Origin: Candidatus Omnitrophota bacterium
GTDB taxonomy: Bacteria; Omnitrophota; Gorgyraeia; Gygaellales; Profunditerraquicolaceae
Assembly (NCBI GenBank): GCA_903907475.1
Contig: CAIVOB010000195.1
Location: 1 to 10,534, forward strand
Direction: 5' to 3'
DNA length: 10,534 nucleotides
Position 1 is the first letter of the stretch. Each line of letters starts with the position of its first letter. The translations under genes and the position numbers were made by a program. The notes beneath the pieces are model-generated. The model had not been told where the DNA came from. It was given only the letters and a program-made list of their open reading frames with translations, and ran no database searches. This document shows, piece after piece, positions 1 to 6,650 of the stretch.

Positions 1-116
1 CAGCCGCAGCGAGGACAAAAAAAGGGTGCCGCAGTGGCAGGACCCGTGAGACAAAATTTTTCCTCACAAGACAAGACCCGCTAACTTTATAAAAAATTAT
101 AAAAGTTAGTATTCAA
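1..116. other. Left-edge stretch, no gene assigned
   Basis: No gene can be identified here. Plus frame 1 is open from the window edge to a TAA at 82-84, giving 27 residues rich in Gln, Lys and Arg. This could be the tail of an upstream gene, but frames 2 and 3 are also open for a similar distance, so it is not supported. An AT-rich imperfect hairpin lies at 81-109 (CTAACTTT pairing with AAAGTTAG, extended by ATAA/TTAT with one bulge). It has no T-run after it on the plus strand, so it is at best a weak terminator for whatever lies to the left. Confidence 0.3.
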
Positions 117-125
117 GTGGATCGC

Positions 126-154
126 TTGACAGGCGCCGGAAACTATGGTAGATT
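126..154 (+). promoter_or_regulatory. Sigma70-type promoter for the diguanylate cyclase
   Basis: A consensus -35 box TTGACA (126-131) is followed by a 17-base spacer and TAGATT (149-154) as a -10 box (4 of 6 matches). A TG at 146-147 is correctly placed for an extended -10. The predicted start of transcription is at 161 or 162, and an in-frame ATG lies at 162-164. The signal is read from sequence only. It lies inside the longer reading frame that would begin at GTG 117, which argues against that start. Confidence 0.5.
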
Positions 155-161
155 TACCCTT

Positions 162-1328
162 ATGGAAGATGCCGGCAAACTAAAAATTGAACTCGAGCGC
201 ACCAAAATGGAATTGGGAGTGCTTTATGAAATCTCCAATGCCATGCGCACCACCTTAAAATTAGACGAGATCCTCTATATTATTCTTACCGGCGTCACCG
301 CCCACACTGGCTTAGGATTCAATCGGGCAATGCTTTTCTTAGTCAACGAAAAAGAAAAAATTATTGAAGGCAAATTAGGTATTGGCCCGGAAAGCGGAGA
401 AGAAGCCAATGCCGCCTGGACTAAAATCGAAGAAGAAAAAATGGACCTTGAGGATTTAATCGCGGCTTTTAAAAGCTCTAATTCTATTTTAGAATCCGGC
501 TTTAACCGCCAAGTACGCAATTTAAAAGTTTCGCTTCAAGACCGCAATGACAACCCCTTATCTTTAGCGGTTTTAGAAGGAATGCCTCTGCATCTTACCA
601 ACCAAACAATCCATAAATACCGCTCTTCTCCGGTAATTAAAATGCTCGAAAGTAACGAGCTCGTCCTTATTCCGCTTAAAGCAAAAGACCGGGTCAACGG
701 CATTATTGTCGCCGATAATTTTATTACTAACGAACCCATTACCAAAGACGATATCCGGATGTTGACCATGCTGGCAAACCAAGCCGGCCTAGCAATTGAA
801 AACTCCCAACTTTTTGAATTAACTTCCGAGCGCGCGCATTCCGATTATCTTACGAATCTTTGGAACCACGGTTATTTTCAATACCTGCTCCAAACCGAAG
901 TCGAAAAAGCCAAAGCCACCAAAAAACCTTTGAGCCTACTAATCATAGATATTGATGATTTTAAAATTTACAATGATACCCTCGGGCATCAGGCGGGAGA
1001 TAAAATTTTAAAAGATCTGGCACAACTTTTACGTAATCAATCGCGAAAAATGGATTTTGTTTGCCGATATGGCGGTGAAGAATTTATGATTATTTTGCCC
1101 CAAACCGATAAAGAAGAAGCTTTTATGATCGCCGAACGCATCCGGAAAGATATTCAAAGATATCCTTTTTTAAATGAAGGGATTTTACCTAATAAACAAC
1201 TTACGGTCAGCTTAGGCCTGGCGACCTACCCCAAAGACGGTTTATTACCGGCAGAATTAATTACCTCTTCCGACAAATCCCTCTACCAAGCCAAGAACAA
1301 AGGCAAGAATAATACCTGCAGCAACTAA
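162..1328 (+). CDS. GAF-GGDEF protein, probable diguanylate cyclase
   Basis: Predicted cytoplasmic enzyme making cyclic di-GMP from two GTP. Numbered from ATG 162 (388 residues), a short coiled segment (about 1-25) precedes a GAF-type sensor domain (about 30-215). The GGDEF domain follows (about 225-383), with DYLTNL at 228, IDIDDF at 262-267, the active-site loop GGEEF at 304-308, and R295xxD298 exactly five residues before it, which is the product-inhibition I-site. The usual N-R after DxLTxL is N-H here. No transmembrane segment or signal peptide is seen, so the input is probably a soluble ligand or partner. The start is uncertain: GTG 117 adds 15 residues, and ATG 210 would remove the coil. 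None of the three has a Shine-Dalgarno sequence. ATG 162 is preferred because a promoter ends just before it. The gene converges on smc with only 8 bases between the stop codons. Confidence 0.9.
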   Translation: MEDAGKLKIELERTKMELGVLYEISNAMRTTLKLDEILYIILTGVTAHTGLGFNRAMLFLVNEKEKIIEGKLGIGPESGEEANAAWTKIEEEKMDLEDLIAAFKSSNSILESGFNRQVRNLKVSLQDRNDNPLSLAVLEGMPLHLTNQTIHKYRSSPVIKMLESNELVLIPLKAKDRVNGIIVADNFITNEPITKDDIRMLTMLANQAGLAIENSQLFELTSERAHSDYLTNLWNHGYFQYLLQTEVEKAKATKKPLSLLIIDIDDFKIYNDTLGHQAGDKILKDLAQLLRNQSRKMDFVCRYGGEEFMIILPQTDKEEAFMIAERIRKDIQRYPFLNEGILPNKQLTVSLGLATYPKDGLLPAELITSSDKSLYQAKNKGKNNTCSN

Positions 1329-1336
1329 ATCTTTTT

Positions 1337-4300
1337 TTACGCGGCAACCGTCTCTTCTTTTTTATCTTTTTCCTGATTCTGAGATAATTTTACCGAAACA
1401 ATCTTTGAAACTCCCGATTGTTCCATCGTAATTCCATACATAATATTAGCGTTAACAATCGTCTTTTTATTATGCGTAATGACAATAAACTGAGAAGTTT
1501 TAGCAAACTCCTGCAAAACCCGCGAAAAACGATCAACGTTGGCTTCATCCAATGCCGCGTCAATTTCATCTAAAATACAAAATGGCGCCGGCTTAACCTT
1601 AAAAATCGCAAAAATTAAAGCAATTGCCGACATCGTCTTTTCACCGCCGCTTAACAAAAGCACATTCTGCAATTTCTTTCCCGGAGGCCGGCAAATAATT
1701 TCGATTCCCGATTCCAAAGGATCCGACTCGTCAAGCAAGAATAACTGCGCGTCTCCGCCGTTAAAAAGTAAACGGAAATAATTCTTAAACTCTACTTTTA
1801 CTTTATCAAAAGTTTCTAAAAACATTTGCTTCGTCGTGCGGTTAATTTTTAAGATTGCCTGATGCAACGAATCTTTAGCCGTGACAAGATCCGTCTGCTG
1901 TTGAATTAAAAAATCATAACGTTTCTTTAATTCATCATATTCTTCAATCGCCACTAAATTCACCGAACCATAACTATCTAATTTTTTCTTTAACTCTTGG
2001 ATTGTAGAAGTCAAGACTCCGGCATCCAATTCTAAAGCTTCAGCCAGGACACCTAAATCTAAGTCGAATTTATAAGCTGCCGACATCCGCTCTTTTAAAG
2101 TCGTATAACGGTAATCCAAATCTTTATCCGACATCTGCAAATCATGTAAACGATTTTTAATTTGATCCAGTTCCTTACGGTCAGACTCAATTTTTTTCAC
2201 CACCCCAATCGTACTATTAGAAACTTCGTTATATTCACTCTCAACGCTCAAAAGCCGGGTTTTCTTTTCTCCGATTTCAATTTGCGCGCTTTGAATCTTA
2301 TTTTGACAATCCATAACTTCAGCTTTTAAAATTTCCTGGCGTTCAATAGACTCATGAATCTGCTTTTGAATATTTTCTAAGTTCGCCTGATCCTGGATAT
2401 AAGTCTCTTCTAAAATTTTTAATGTCGCCACATCCGAAACAAAACGCTTCTCTAAAGCTTCAATTTCAGTTTTAGTCTGCGTAATAACTACCAAGACCTC
2501 TTCGCGCAATTTACTATTTCTCGCAATTGCATCTTCTTCCTGGACAATTAAATCCTGGCTTTTTCTTTCCTGAGCGTTTAAATCCGCCAATCGCCCTTGA
2601 GCGCCCAATAGATTTTGCTCAATTGTAGAAACTTCGCGCTGCAAGTCCGTTAACTCCATAACAATCACATCTTCTTCTTCTTTAATTTTATTAAACTGCT
2701 CCAGTGTCGTTGCCTGGCTTTGCGCTTTGTTGGCTAAAGTAATCTCGTAATTCCGCAATTCCTGTTCTAATCCGGTCGCCATCTTATTTAATTCCGCGAT
2801 ACAAGTCTGACGCAAAATAAGCCGATGCTTTAATTCCCCGAGATTTTCTTCCAATTTAGCAATTTTTTCATCAATTCTTTGCGTATCTAATTCAATCGGC
2901 TTGGCCTCTCCGCTAATTTTTAACGCCGCCGGGCCAAAATGCTCCCTGTCCGTATCCGTTAAACTCGACTGATTTTGAATTTTAACCACTAAACCAGTTA
3001 AACTTTCACTAGGCAGTTTATCCAAATAAATCGTGGCATTTAACGATTCACCAATATCCTCATATTTAGTTTTCAATTCCTCTAGAAATTCTTTATGCGA
3101 AACGAGCGTCAATTTCTGGTTTTCTAAATCCGTAATCTCTTTATTTAAGGTGTTTAGATTTAAACCTTCCTGCTCTAAACTCGACTTTACTTCCACAATC
3201 TTGGCGCTAAAATTTTCCACCAAAGTCTGCGTTGCCTCTAGTTCCTGCGTCACTTTATTTAAAGTTTCCTGAGTAATCGCCTTTTCCTCATAAACCTTGG
3301 CTTTTTCAATCTCTAACCTTTTTTTCCGCGCCAGAAATACCTGATGCTTAGAATTAAAATTTCCGATTTCATTATGAATATTCGAAATCCTCGTTTCTAA
3401 ATCTAAAATCATTTTCTTACTCTCAGAGATCGCCTCTAAAGAAGCTTTGATCTGAACGCCGAGTTTATTAATCTCATCTTCTTTAGTTTGCAAAATAAGC
3501 TGCTTCTCATTAATATTTTGCTTTAAATTCGCGTACTCCGCGCGCACTAAAGCTAACTTTTCCTCATTTGCGATCAGTTTAGCTTGCGCCGGCCCGACTT
3601 GTGACTCCAAAACCGCGTTATTTTCCACCAACTCACTAATCCGCAGCTGGTTAAAATCAATATGTTCATTACTGCGCACCAAGGTATTTTCTAAATTTAA
3701 AATCTCACTGCGCACGGCCATCATCTTATCTTCTAAAACTTTTAATTCCGACTGCCGATTAGCAATCTTATTTTCTAAATCCGTAATGACCTGAATTAAC
3801 CCTAATTCATCTTTTCCTAAAAGTTCAAGCTTTTGGATAATTTGATCTTTTTCTTTTAATAAACTTTGTTTATTAAAAAGCGCCAAATCAATCTCTTTTA
3901 ATTTTAACTCCTCAAATACCTCTTTATAGCGCCGAGCTTTATTGGCCTGACGCTCTAAGGAACCAATCTGACGTTTAACTTCCGTGACAATATCATTAAC
4001 TCGTAAAAGATTCTGTTCGGTTTCTTCCAGCTTGCGCAGCGTTTCCCGTTTTTGAGCCTTATATTTGCTAATTCCACTGGCCTCATCAAAAACTATCCGC
4101 CGGTCTTCCGGACGCGAACTTAGCACTAAGTCAATCTTTCCCTGTGCGATAATCGAATAACTCTCCGCGCCGATGCCAGTGCCCAATAATAAATCTAAAA
4201 TATCCTTAAGTCGCACGGTAGCTTTATTAAGCATATACTCGCTTTCGCCCGAGCGAAAAAGCCGCCGCGTAATGAGAACCTCCGGATGATCAACATTAAA

Positions 4301-4570
4301 AAAACGGCTGGTATTATCAAAAGCTAGACTTACTTCCGCCATGCTTAAAGGCTCTTTATTATCTGTACCGTTAAAAATAATATCAAGCATCTCTGAACCG
4401 CGCAGCGATTTTGCCGATTGCTCGCCTAAAACCCAGCGGATAGAATCAAAAATATTGGATTTACCACAGCCGTTGGGCCCGACTACCGCGGTAATCCCCG
4501 GCTCAAAATTTAACACGGTTTTATCGCAAAACGATTTAAAGCCCAAGAGCTCTAATCTTTTAAAATACAT
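1337..4570 (-). CDS. smc: Chromosome segregation ATPase SMC with a reduced hinge
   Basis: DNA-compacting ATPase of the bacterial SMC-ScpAB condensin, 1077 residues; most bacterial SMCs are near 1150-1200. Visible parts in order are the N-terminal head with Walker A GPNGCGKSN (31-39) and the Q-loop IIAQGK (Q143), a long coiled coil (about 171-502), a short linker (about 503-565), a second coil (about 566-905), and the C-terminal head with signature LLSGGEK (972-978), Walker B CILDEID (D1001, E1002) and the D-loop after it. The arms are about 332 and 340 residues, as expected, so the shortening falls at the hinge. The start at 4570 is chosen because AAGGAG lies six bases upstream and homologues begin with a similar YFKRLELLGFKSF. 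An upstream in-frame ATG at 4618 has no ribosome binding site. It probably shares a transcript with the HTH gene upstream. scpA and scpB are not in the window. Confidence 0.97.
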   Translation of the reverse strand: MYFKRLELLGFKSFCDKTVLNFEPGITAVVGPNGCGKSNIFDSIRWVLGEQSAKSLRGSEMLDIIFNGTDNKEPLSMAEVSLAFDNTSRFFNVDHPEVLITRRLFRSGESEYMLNKATVRLKDILDLLLGTGIGAESYSIIAQGKIDLVLSSRPEDRRIVFDEASGISKYKAQKRETLRKLEETEQNLLRVNDIVTEVKRQIGSLERQANKARRYKEVFEELKLKEIDLALFNKQSLLKEKDQIIQKLELLGKDELGLIQVITDLENKIANRQSELKVLEDKMMAVRSEILNLENTLVRSNEHIDFNQLRISELVENNAVLESQVGPAQAKLIANEEKLALVRAEYANLKQNINEKQLILQTKEDEINKLGVQIKASLEAISESKKMILDLETRISNIHNEIGNFNSKHQVFLARKKRLEIEKAKVYEEKAITQETLNKVTQELEATQTLVENFSAKIVEVKSSLEQEGLNLNTLNKEITDLENQKLTLVSHKEFLEELKTKYEDIGESLNATIYLDKLPSESLTGLVVKIQNQSSLTDTDREHFGPAALKISGEAKPIELDTQRIDEKIAKLEENLGELKHRLILRQTCIAELNKMATGLEQELRNYEITLANKAQSQATTLEQFNKIKEEEDVIVMELTDLQREVSTIEQNLLGAQGRLADLNAQERKSQDLIVQEEDAIARNSKLREEVLVVITQTKTEIEALEKRFVSDVATLKILEETYIQDQANLENIQKQIHESIERQEILKAEVMDCQNKIQSAQIEIGEKKTRLLSVESEYNEVSNSTIGVVKKIESDRKELDQIKNRLHDLQMSDKDLDYRYTTLKERMSAAYKFDLDLGVLAEALELDAGVLTSTIQELKKKLDSYGSVNLVAIEEYDELKKRYDFLIQQQTDLVTAKDSLHQAILKINRTTKQMFLETFDKVKVEFKNYFRLLFNGGDAQLFLLDESDPLESGIEIICRPPGKKLQNVLLLSGGEKTMSAIALIFAIFKVKPAPFCILDEIDAALDEANVDRFSRVLQEFAKTSQFIVITHNKKTIVNANIMYGITMEQSGVSKIVSVKLSQNQEKDKKEETVAA

Positions 4571-4576
4571 ATTTAT

Positions 4577-4671
4577 CTCCTTGTGTACGAACACAACACC
4601 GACGCAAATTTCGCACATTGCGAACGCTAACCCAATTCCTATATGGGCTAGGCGCCAATAAGCGTCGGGTG
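4577..4671 (-). promoter_or_regulatory. Candidate structured RNA leader upstream of smc
   Basis: In the minus-strand transcript this gap can fold into a three-way junction. P1 pairs 4597-4605 with 4662-4671 (9 pairs, one bulged base). P2 pairs 4625-4634 with 4644-4654 (10 pairs, one G-U, one bulge, 9-base loop). P3 pairs 4610-4615 with 4619-4624 (TTCGCA/TGCGAA, 3-base loop). P2 and P3 abut without a gap. A further hairpin (TTGTGT/ACACAA, 4581-4596) directly follows P1, and its 3' arm supplies the first two bases of the AAGGAG of smc. The G-U pair in P2 is an A-C mismatch on the other strand, so the fold suits the smc transcript. No known riboswitch class is recognised and no T-run follows, so it is not a terminator. 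The fold was worked out by hand without energies. Confidence 0.4.
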
Positions 4672-4686
4672 CCTATGTCCTCTAAT

Positions 4687-4860
4687 CTAATTTTGTTGGC
4701 CATCGAGCCAATTATCAATTTTTTCTTTTTTAAACCGCCATTGCCCCACTAATTTCAAAGCCGGAATTTTATTATGCTTTAACCAATCATAAATCGTGCG
4801 CCGCGTAACTTTTAAATAATCCGCTAAATCCTCAATCGTCATTAAATTGCTATTAACCAT
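4687..4860 (-). CDS. Small excisionase-type helix-turn-helix protein
   Basis: A complete 57-residue protein, ATG at 4860 and TAG at 4687-4689. Almost all of it is one MerR/excisionase-like winged HTH of the HTH_17 type: TIEDLADYLKVTRRTIYDWL (8-27) forms the helix-turn-helix, KIPALKLVGQWRFKK (30-44) the wing, and KIDNWL (46-51) the last helix with its typical Trp-Leu. AGGGAG lies four bases before the ATG, so the start is well supported over the internal ATG at codon 7. It is the first gene of a promoter-driven unit with smc downstream (116-base gap). No integrase or other phage gene is near, so a role as a small transcription factor is more likely than one in excision. The target is unknown, and its own leader with inverted repeats is a natural candidate. 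Confidence 0.88.
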   Translation of the reverse strand: MVNSNLMTIEDLADYLKVTRRTIYDWLKHNKIPALKLVGQWRFKKEKIDNWLDGQQN

Positions 4861-4871
4861 AATTCTCCCTT

Positions 4872-4892
4872 AAAAAGTGACCATCACTTTTT
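4872..4892 (-). repeat. Perfect inverted repeat in the HTH gene leader
   Basis: AAAAAGTGA and TCACTTTTT form 9-base arms around a 3-base centre. The element lies between the predicted transcription start and the ribosome binding site of the HTH gene. It could be a DNA operator for autoregulation or a weak hairpin next to the AGGGAG. Only the GTGA part would be stable as RNA, so an operator is the simpler reading. A terminator is unlikely because the gene it leads into would be cut off. Confidence 0.5.
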
Positions 4893-4920
4893 TCGTCTTT
4901 TTGTTAATCACTATGTTCAC

Positions 4921-4949
4921 ATTATAAACAATTAACGAAAACTTGTCAA
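4921..4949 (-). promoter_or_regulatory. Consensus sigma70 promoter for HTH gene and smc
   Basis: On the minus strand TTGACA (4944-4949) and TATAAT (4921-4926) are separated by exactly 17 bases, a perfect consensus. The predicted transcription start is near 4914, leaving a leader of about 54 bases before the HTH start codon. It lies in the gap after the pilin gene. Arms GTTAAT (4903-4908) and ATTAAC (4931-4936) form an inverted repeat flanking the -10 box and start site, suggesting a repressor could bind here. Confidence 0.8.
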
Positions 4950-5027
4950 GGAGAATCTTTACATTCTTTGACATATAGGTGAGATTAGGTACTATCTGAT
5001 ACAGATTGATGCAAACTGGTAGGATAA

Positions 5028-5438
5028 TTACAGCGGCGTCAGTACGCAGCCCGTGGTAACAGTATAAGTGATGCTACCAGTGGTGCCTTGAGTTACCGGG
5101 GTAGCAACAATGGTGTAACCGCCAGTATCCATTGTGCAAGTATAATTATACCCTTGCACAGTAGTTTGCGCTCCGGCTAAATCCGCGCAATAACTTCCCG
5201 CCGCGCCGATAAAATTTTGAAACTCCGCCACCGTCGTGGGATAATGCCCTAAGGAAATCGAAGCCGTTTCTGCCGCGCTGGATAAACTACGCAAACAACT
5301 TTTCGCCGCTGCTTCATTGGCCGTTCTTTTTACGGAAATAAGATTAGGAATCGCGATCGCGGCCAACATCGCCACGATCCCCACAACCATCATAATTTCC
5401 ACGAGTGTAAAACCTTGTTGGCGATTGATTTTTGGCAT
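5028..5438 (-). CDS. Type IV pilin-like / type II secretion pseudopilin
   Basis: A 136-residue prepilin. The basic leader ends in Gly9, followed by FTLVE, the prepilin peptidase (PilD) site: cleavage after G9 and N-methylation of F10, with the conserved Glu at mature position 5 (E14). Residues 10-32 form the hydrophobic helix that anchors the subunit and packs the filament core. The C-terminal domain is Thr-, Gly- and Tyr-rich with Cys48, 84, 101 and 131, which could form disulfides. ATG 5438 is the only workable start since the cleavage motif follows at once. No clear Shine-Dalgarno is visible, but the gene begins 8 bases after the etfA stop, so coupled translation is likely. No other pilus or secretion gene is in view, so major pilin, minor pilin and pseudopilin cannot be told apart. 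There is no functional link to the Etf genes beyond position. Confidence 0.9.
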   Translation of the reverse strand: MPKINRQQGFTLVEIMMVVGIVAMLAAIAIPNLISVKRTANEAAAKSCLRSLSSAAETASISLGHYPTTVAEFQNFIGAAGSYCADLAGAQTTVQGYNYTCTMDTGGYTIVATPVTQGTTGSITYTVTTGCVLTPL

Positions 5439-5446
5439 GCTTATTA

Positions 5447-6649
5447 TTACTTACGTAAAACTTCTTTAAAAGTTTTCGTGAGAATCGGTAAAACCGCGAA
5501 AAGATCTCCCACGATGCCATAGGTCGCCACTTTAAAAATCGGAGCTTCCGGATCTTTATTAATCGCGATAATGATTTTTGAAGACTGCATCCCGACAAGA
5601 TGTTGGATTTGTCCGCTTATCCCGCAGGCAATATAAATTTTTGGCGCCACGGTGCGCCCAGTCTGGCCGACCTGATGCGAATAAGGCATCCAACCGCTAT
5701 CAACTGCCGCACGGCTTGAACCAACGGCGGCGCCCAAAACCTGCGCTAATTCTTCCAATAATTTAAATTTTTCCGGCGCCCCCATTCCCCGGCCTCCGGA
5801 AACAATAATATCCGCTTCGCTTAAATTAATTGTCGACTCAATCTCATCGATAATATCAAGCAACTTAGTGCGCGAAACATAAAGCGTACTGGCAAAACTT
5901 TCTTTTATAATTTTTCCTTTACGTTTTCTATCCGCTGTCATCGGAGCAAAAACTTTATGCCGCACCGTCGCCATCTGCGGGCGGTAATTCGGAGAAATAA
6001 TCGTCGCCATAATATTACCGCCAAAAGCCGGACGCGTCTGCAATAAAATATTTTTTTTAACGTCAATATCAAGCCCGGTACAATCCGCGGTCAAGCCGGC
6101 TTTAATATTTATTGCCACCCGCGAAATCAAAGACCGCCCGATATTAGTCGCGCCGCAAAGAAAAATCTCCGGCTGATATTTCTTTATTAATTCTACCAAA
6201 ACATTTGTATAAGGTTCATCTTGAAAATTTGCCAACTCCGGAGCCTGGACTAAATAAATATTATCCGCCCCGCAAAAAATTAATTCATCTAACTGATCCT
6301 CTAATTTATTGCCAATTAAAACTCCGCTCACCTGACAATTTAATTTTTTCGCCAACTCCTGAGCTTTACCTAAGAGCTCATAGGAAACAGATTGTACTTT
6401 ACCGTTTTTCTGCTCAATAAAAACCCAAATCCCTTTATAATCTTTAATATTCGGCAGCGCGCATTTGGCAGGAGTTTTTTCCAGTAAAACCGCTTTAAAT
6501 TTGCAAATATCTTTACACGCTCCGCAAAGCGTACATTTATTTAAATCAATAAACGCCTTTTTATCCATAATCCTTATGGCATCAAAAGGGCAAGCATTAA
6601 AGCACATCGCGCAACCGGTACATTTTTCAATAATAATTTGAATCGACAT
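5447..6649 (-). CDS. etfA: EtfA with N-terminal 2x[4Fe-4S] ferredoxin domain
   Basis: Alpha subunit of an electron-transfer flavoprotein, 400 residues against about 310-340 for plain EtfA. The extra N-terminus is a bacterial ferredoxin domain with Cys10-13-16-20 (followed by Pro) and Cys39-42-45-49, each set fit for one [4Fe-4S] cluster. The EtfA N-domain follows (about 70-255), then the FAD domain with VSGGRGMG (283-290), [11 protein letters not shown] (310-320), HQVGQTG (325-331) and IACGISG (340-346). Such fusions are known in CarE of caffeyl-CoA reductase and LctC of the confurcating lactate dehydrogenase, where the clusters are thought to carry electrons to or from ferredoxin. The start is one base after the etfB stop, with GAGG inside the end of etfB as ribosome binding site, so the subunits are translationally coupled. 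No key motif is missing. Confidence 0.95.
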   Translation of the reverse strand: MSIQIIIEKCTGCAMCFNACPFDAIRIMDKKAFIDLNKCTLCGACKDICKFKAVLLEKTPAKCALPNIKDYKGIWVFIEQKNGKVQSVSYELLGKAQELAKKLNCQVSGVLIGNKLEDQLDELIFCGADNIYLVQAPELANFQDEPYTNVLVELIKKYQPEIFLCGATNIGRSLISRVAINIKAGLTADCTGLDIDVKKNILLQTRPAFGGNIMATIISPNYRPQMATVRHKVFAPMTADRKRKGKIIKESFASTLYVSRTKLLDIIDEIESTINLSEADIIVSGGRGMGAPEKFKLLEELAQVLGAAVGSSRAAVDSGWMPYSHQVGQTGRTVAPKIYIACGISGQIQHLVGMQSSKIIIAINKDPEAPIFKVATYGIVGDLFAVLPILTKTFKEVLRK

Positions 6650-6650
6650 C

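Noticed and set aside
20..46. On the minus strand a short hairpin (GGG..TGCC with GGCA..CCC) followed by seven T looks like a rho-independent terminator.
   Set aside because: The stem needs a three-base bulge, and no minus-strand gene lies directly upstream of it, since 162-1328 is a plus-strand gene. It would only stop read-through from smc, so it is not annotated.
81..109. AT-rich hairpin upstream of the diguanylate cyclase, considered as a terminator or operator.
   Set aside because: It has no T-run after the stem and is almost purely A and T in the centre, where such pairing arises easily by chance.
4561..4618. A 16-residue longer N-terminus of SMC starting at ATG 4618.
   Set aside because: It has no ribosome binding site, while ATG 4570 has AAGGAG at good spacing and begins where SMC homology begins.
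4625..4656. CTAAC...GTTAG-like arms between the HTH gene and smc, considered as an integron attC or phage attachment site.
   Set aside because: The arms do not fit the attC R-box consensus, and no integrase or gene cassette is present. An RNA structure explains the pairing better.
4687..4860. HTH protein taken as a phage excisionase marking a mobile element.
   Set aside because: No integrase, repeats at borders or other phage genes nearby; this HTH family is common in chromosomal regulators.
4994..5006. Small palindrome ATCTG-ATA-CAGAT behind the pilin gene, considered as a terminator.
   Set aside because: Only 5 base pairs and no T-run; too weak to support.
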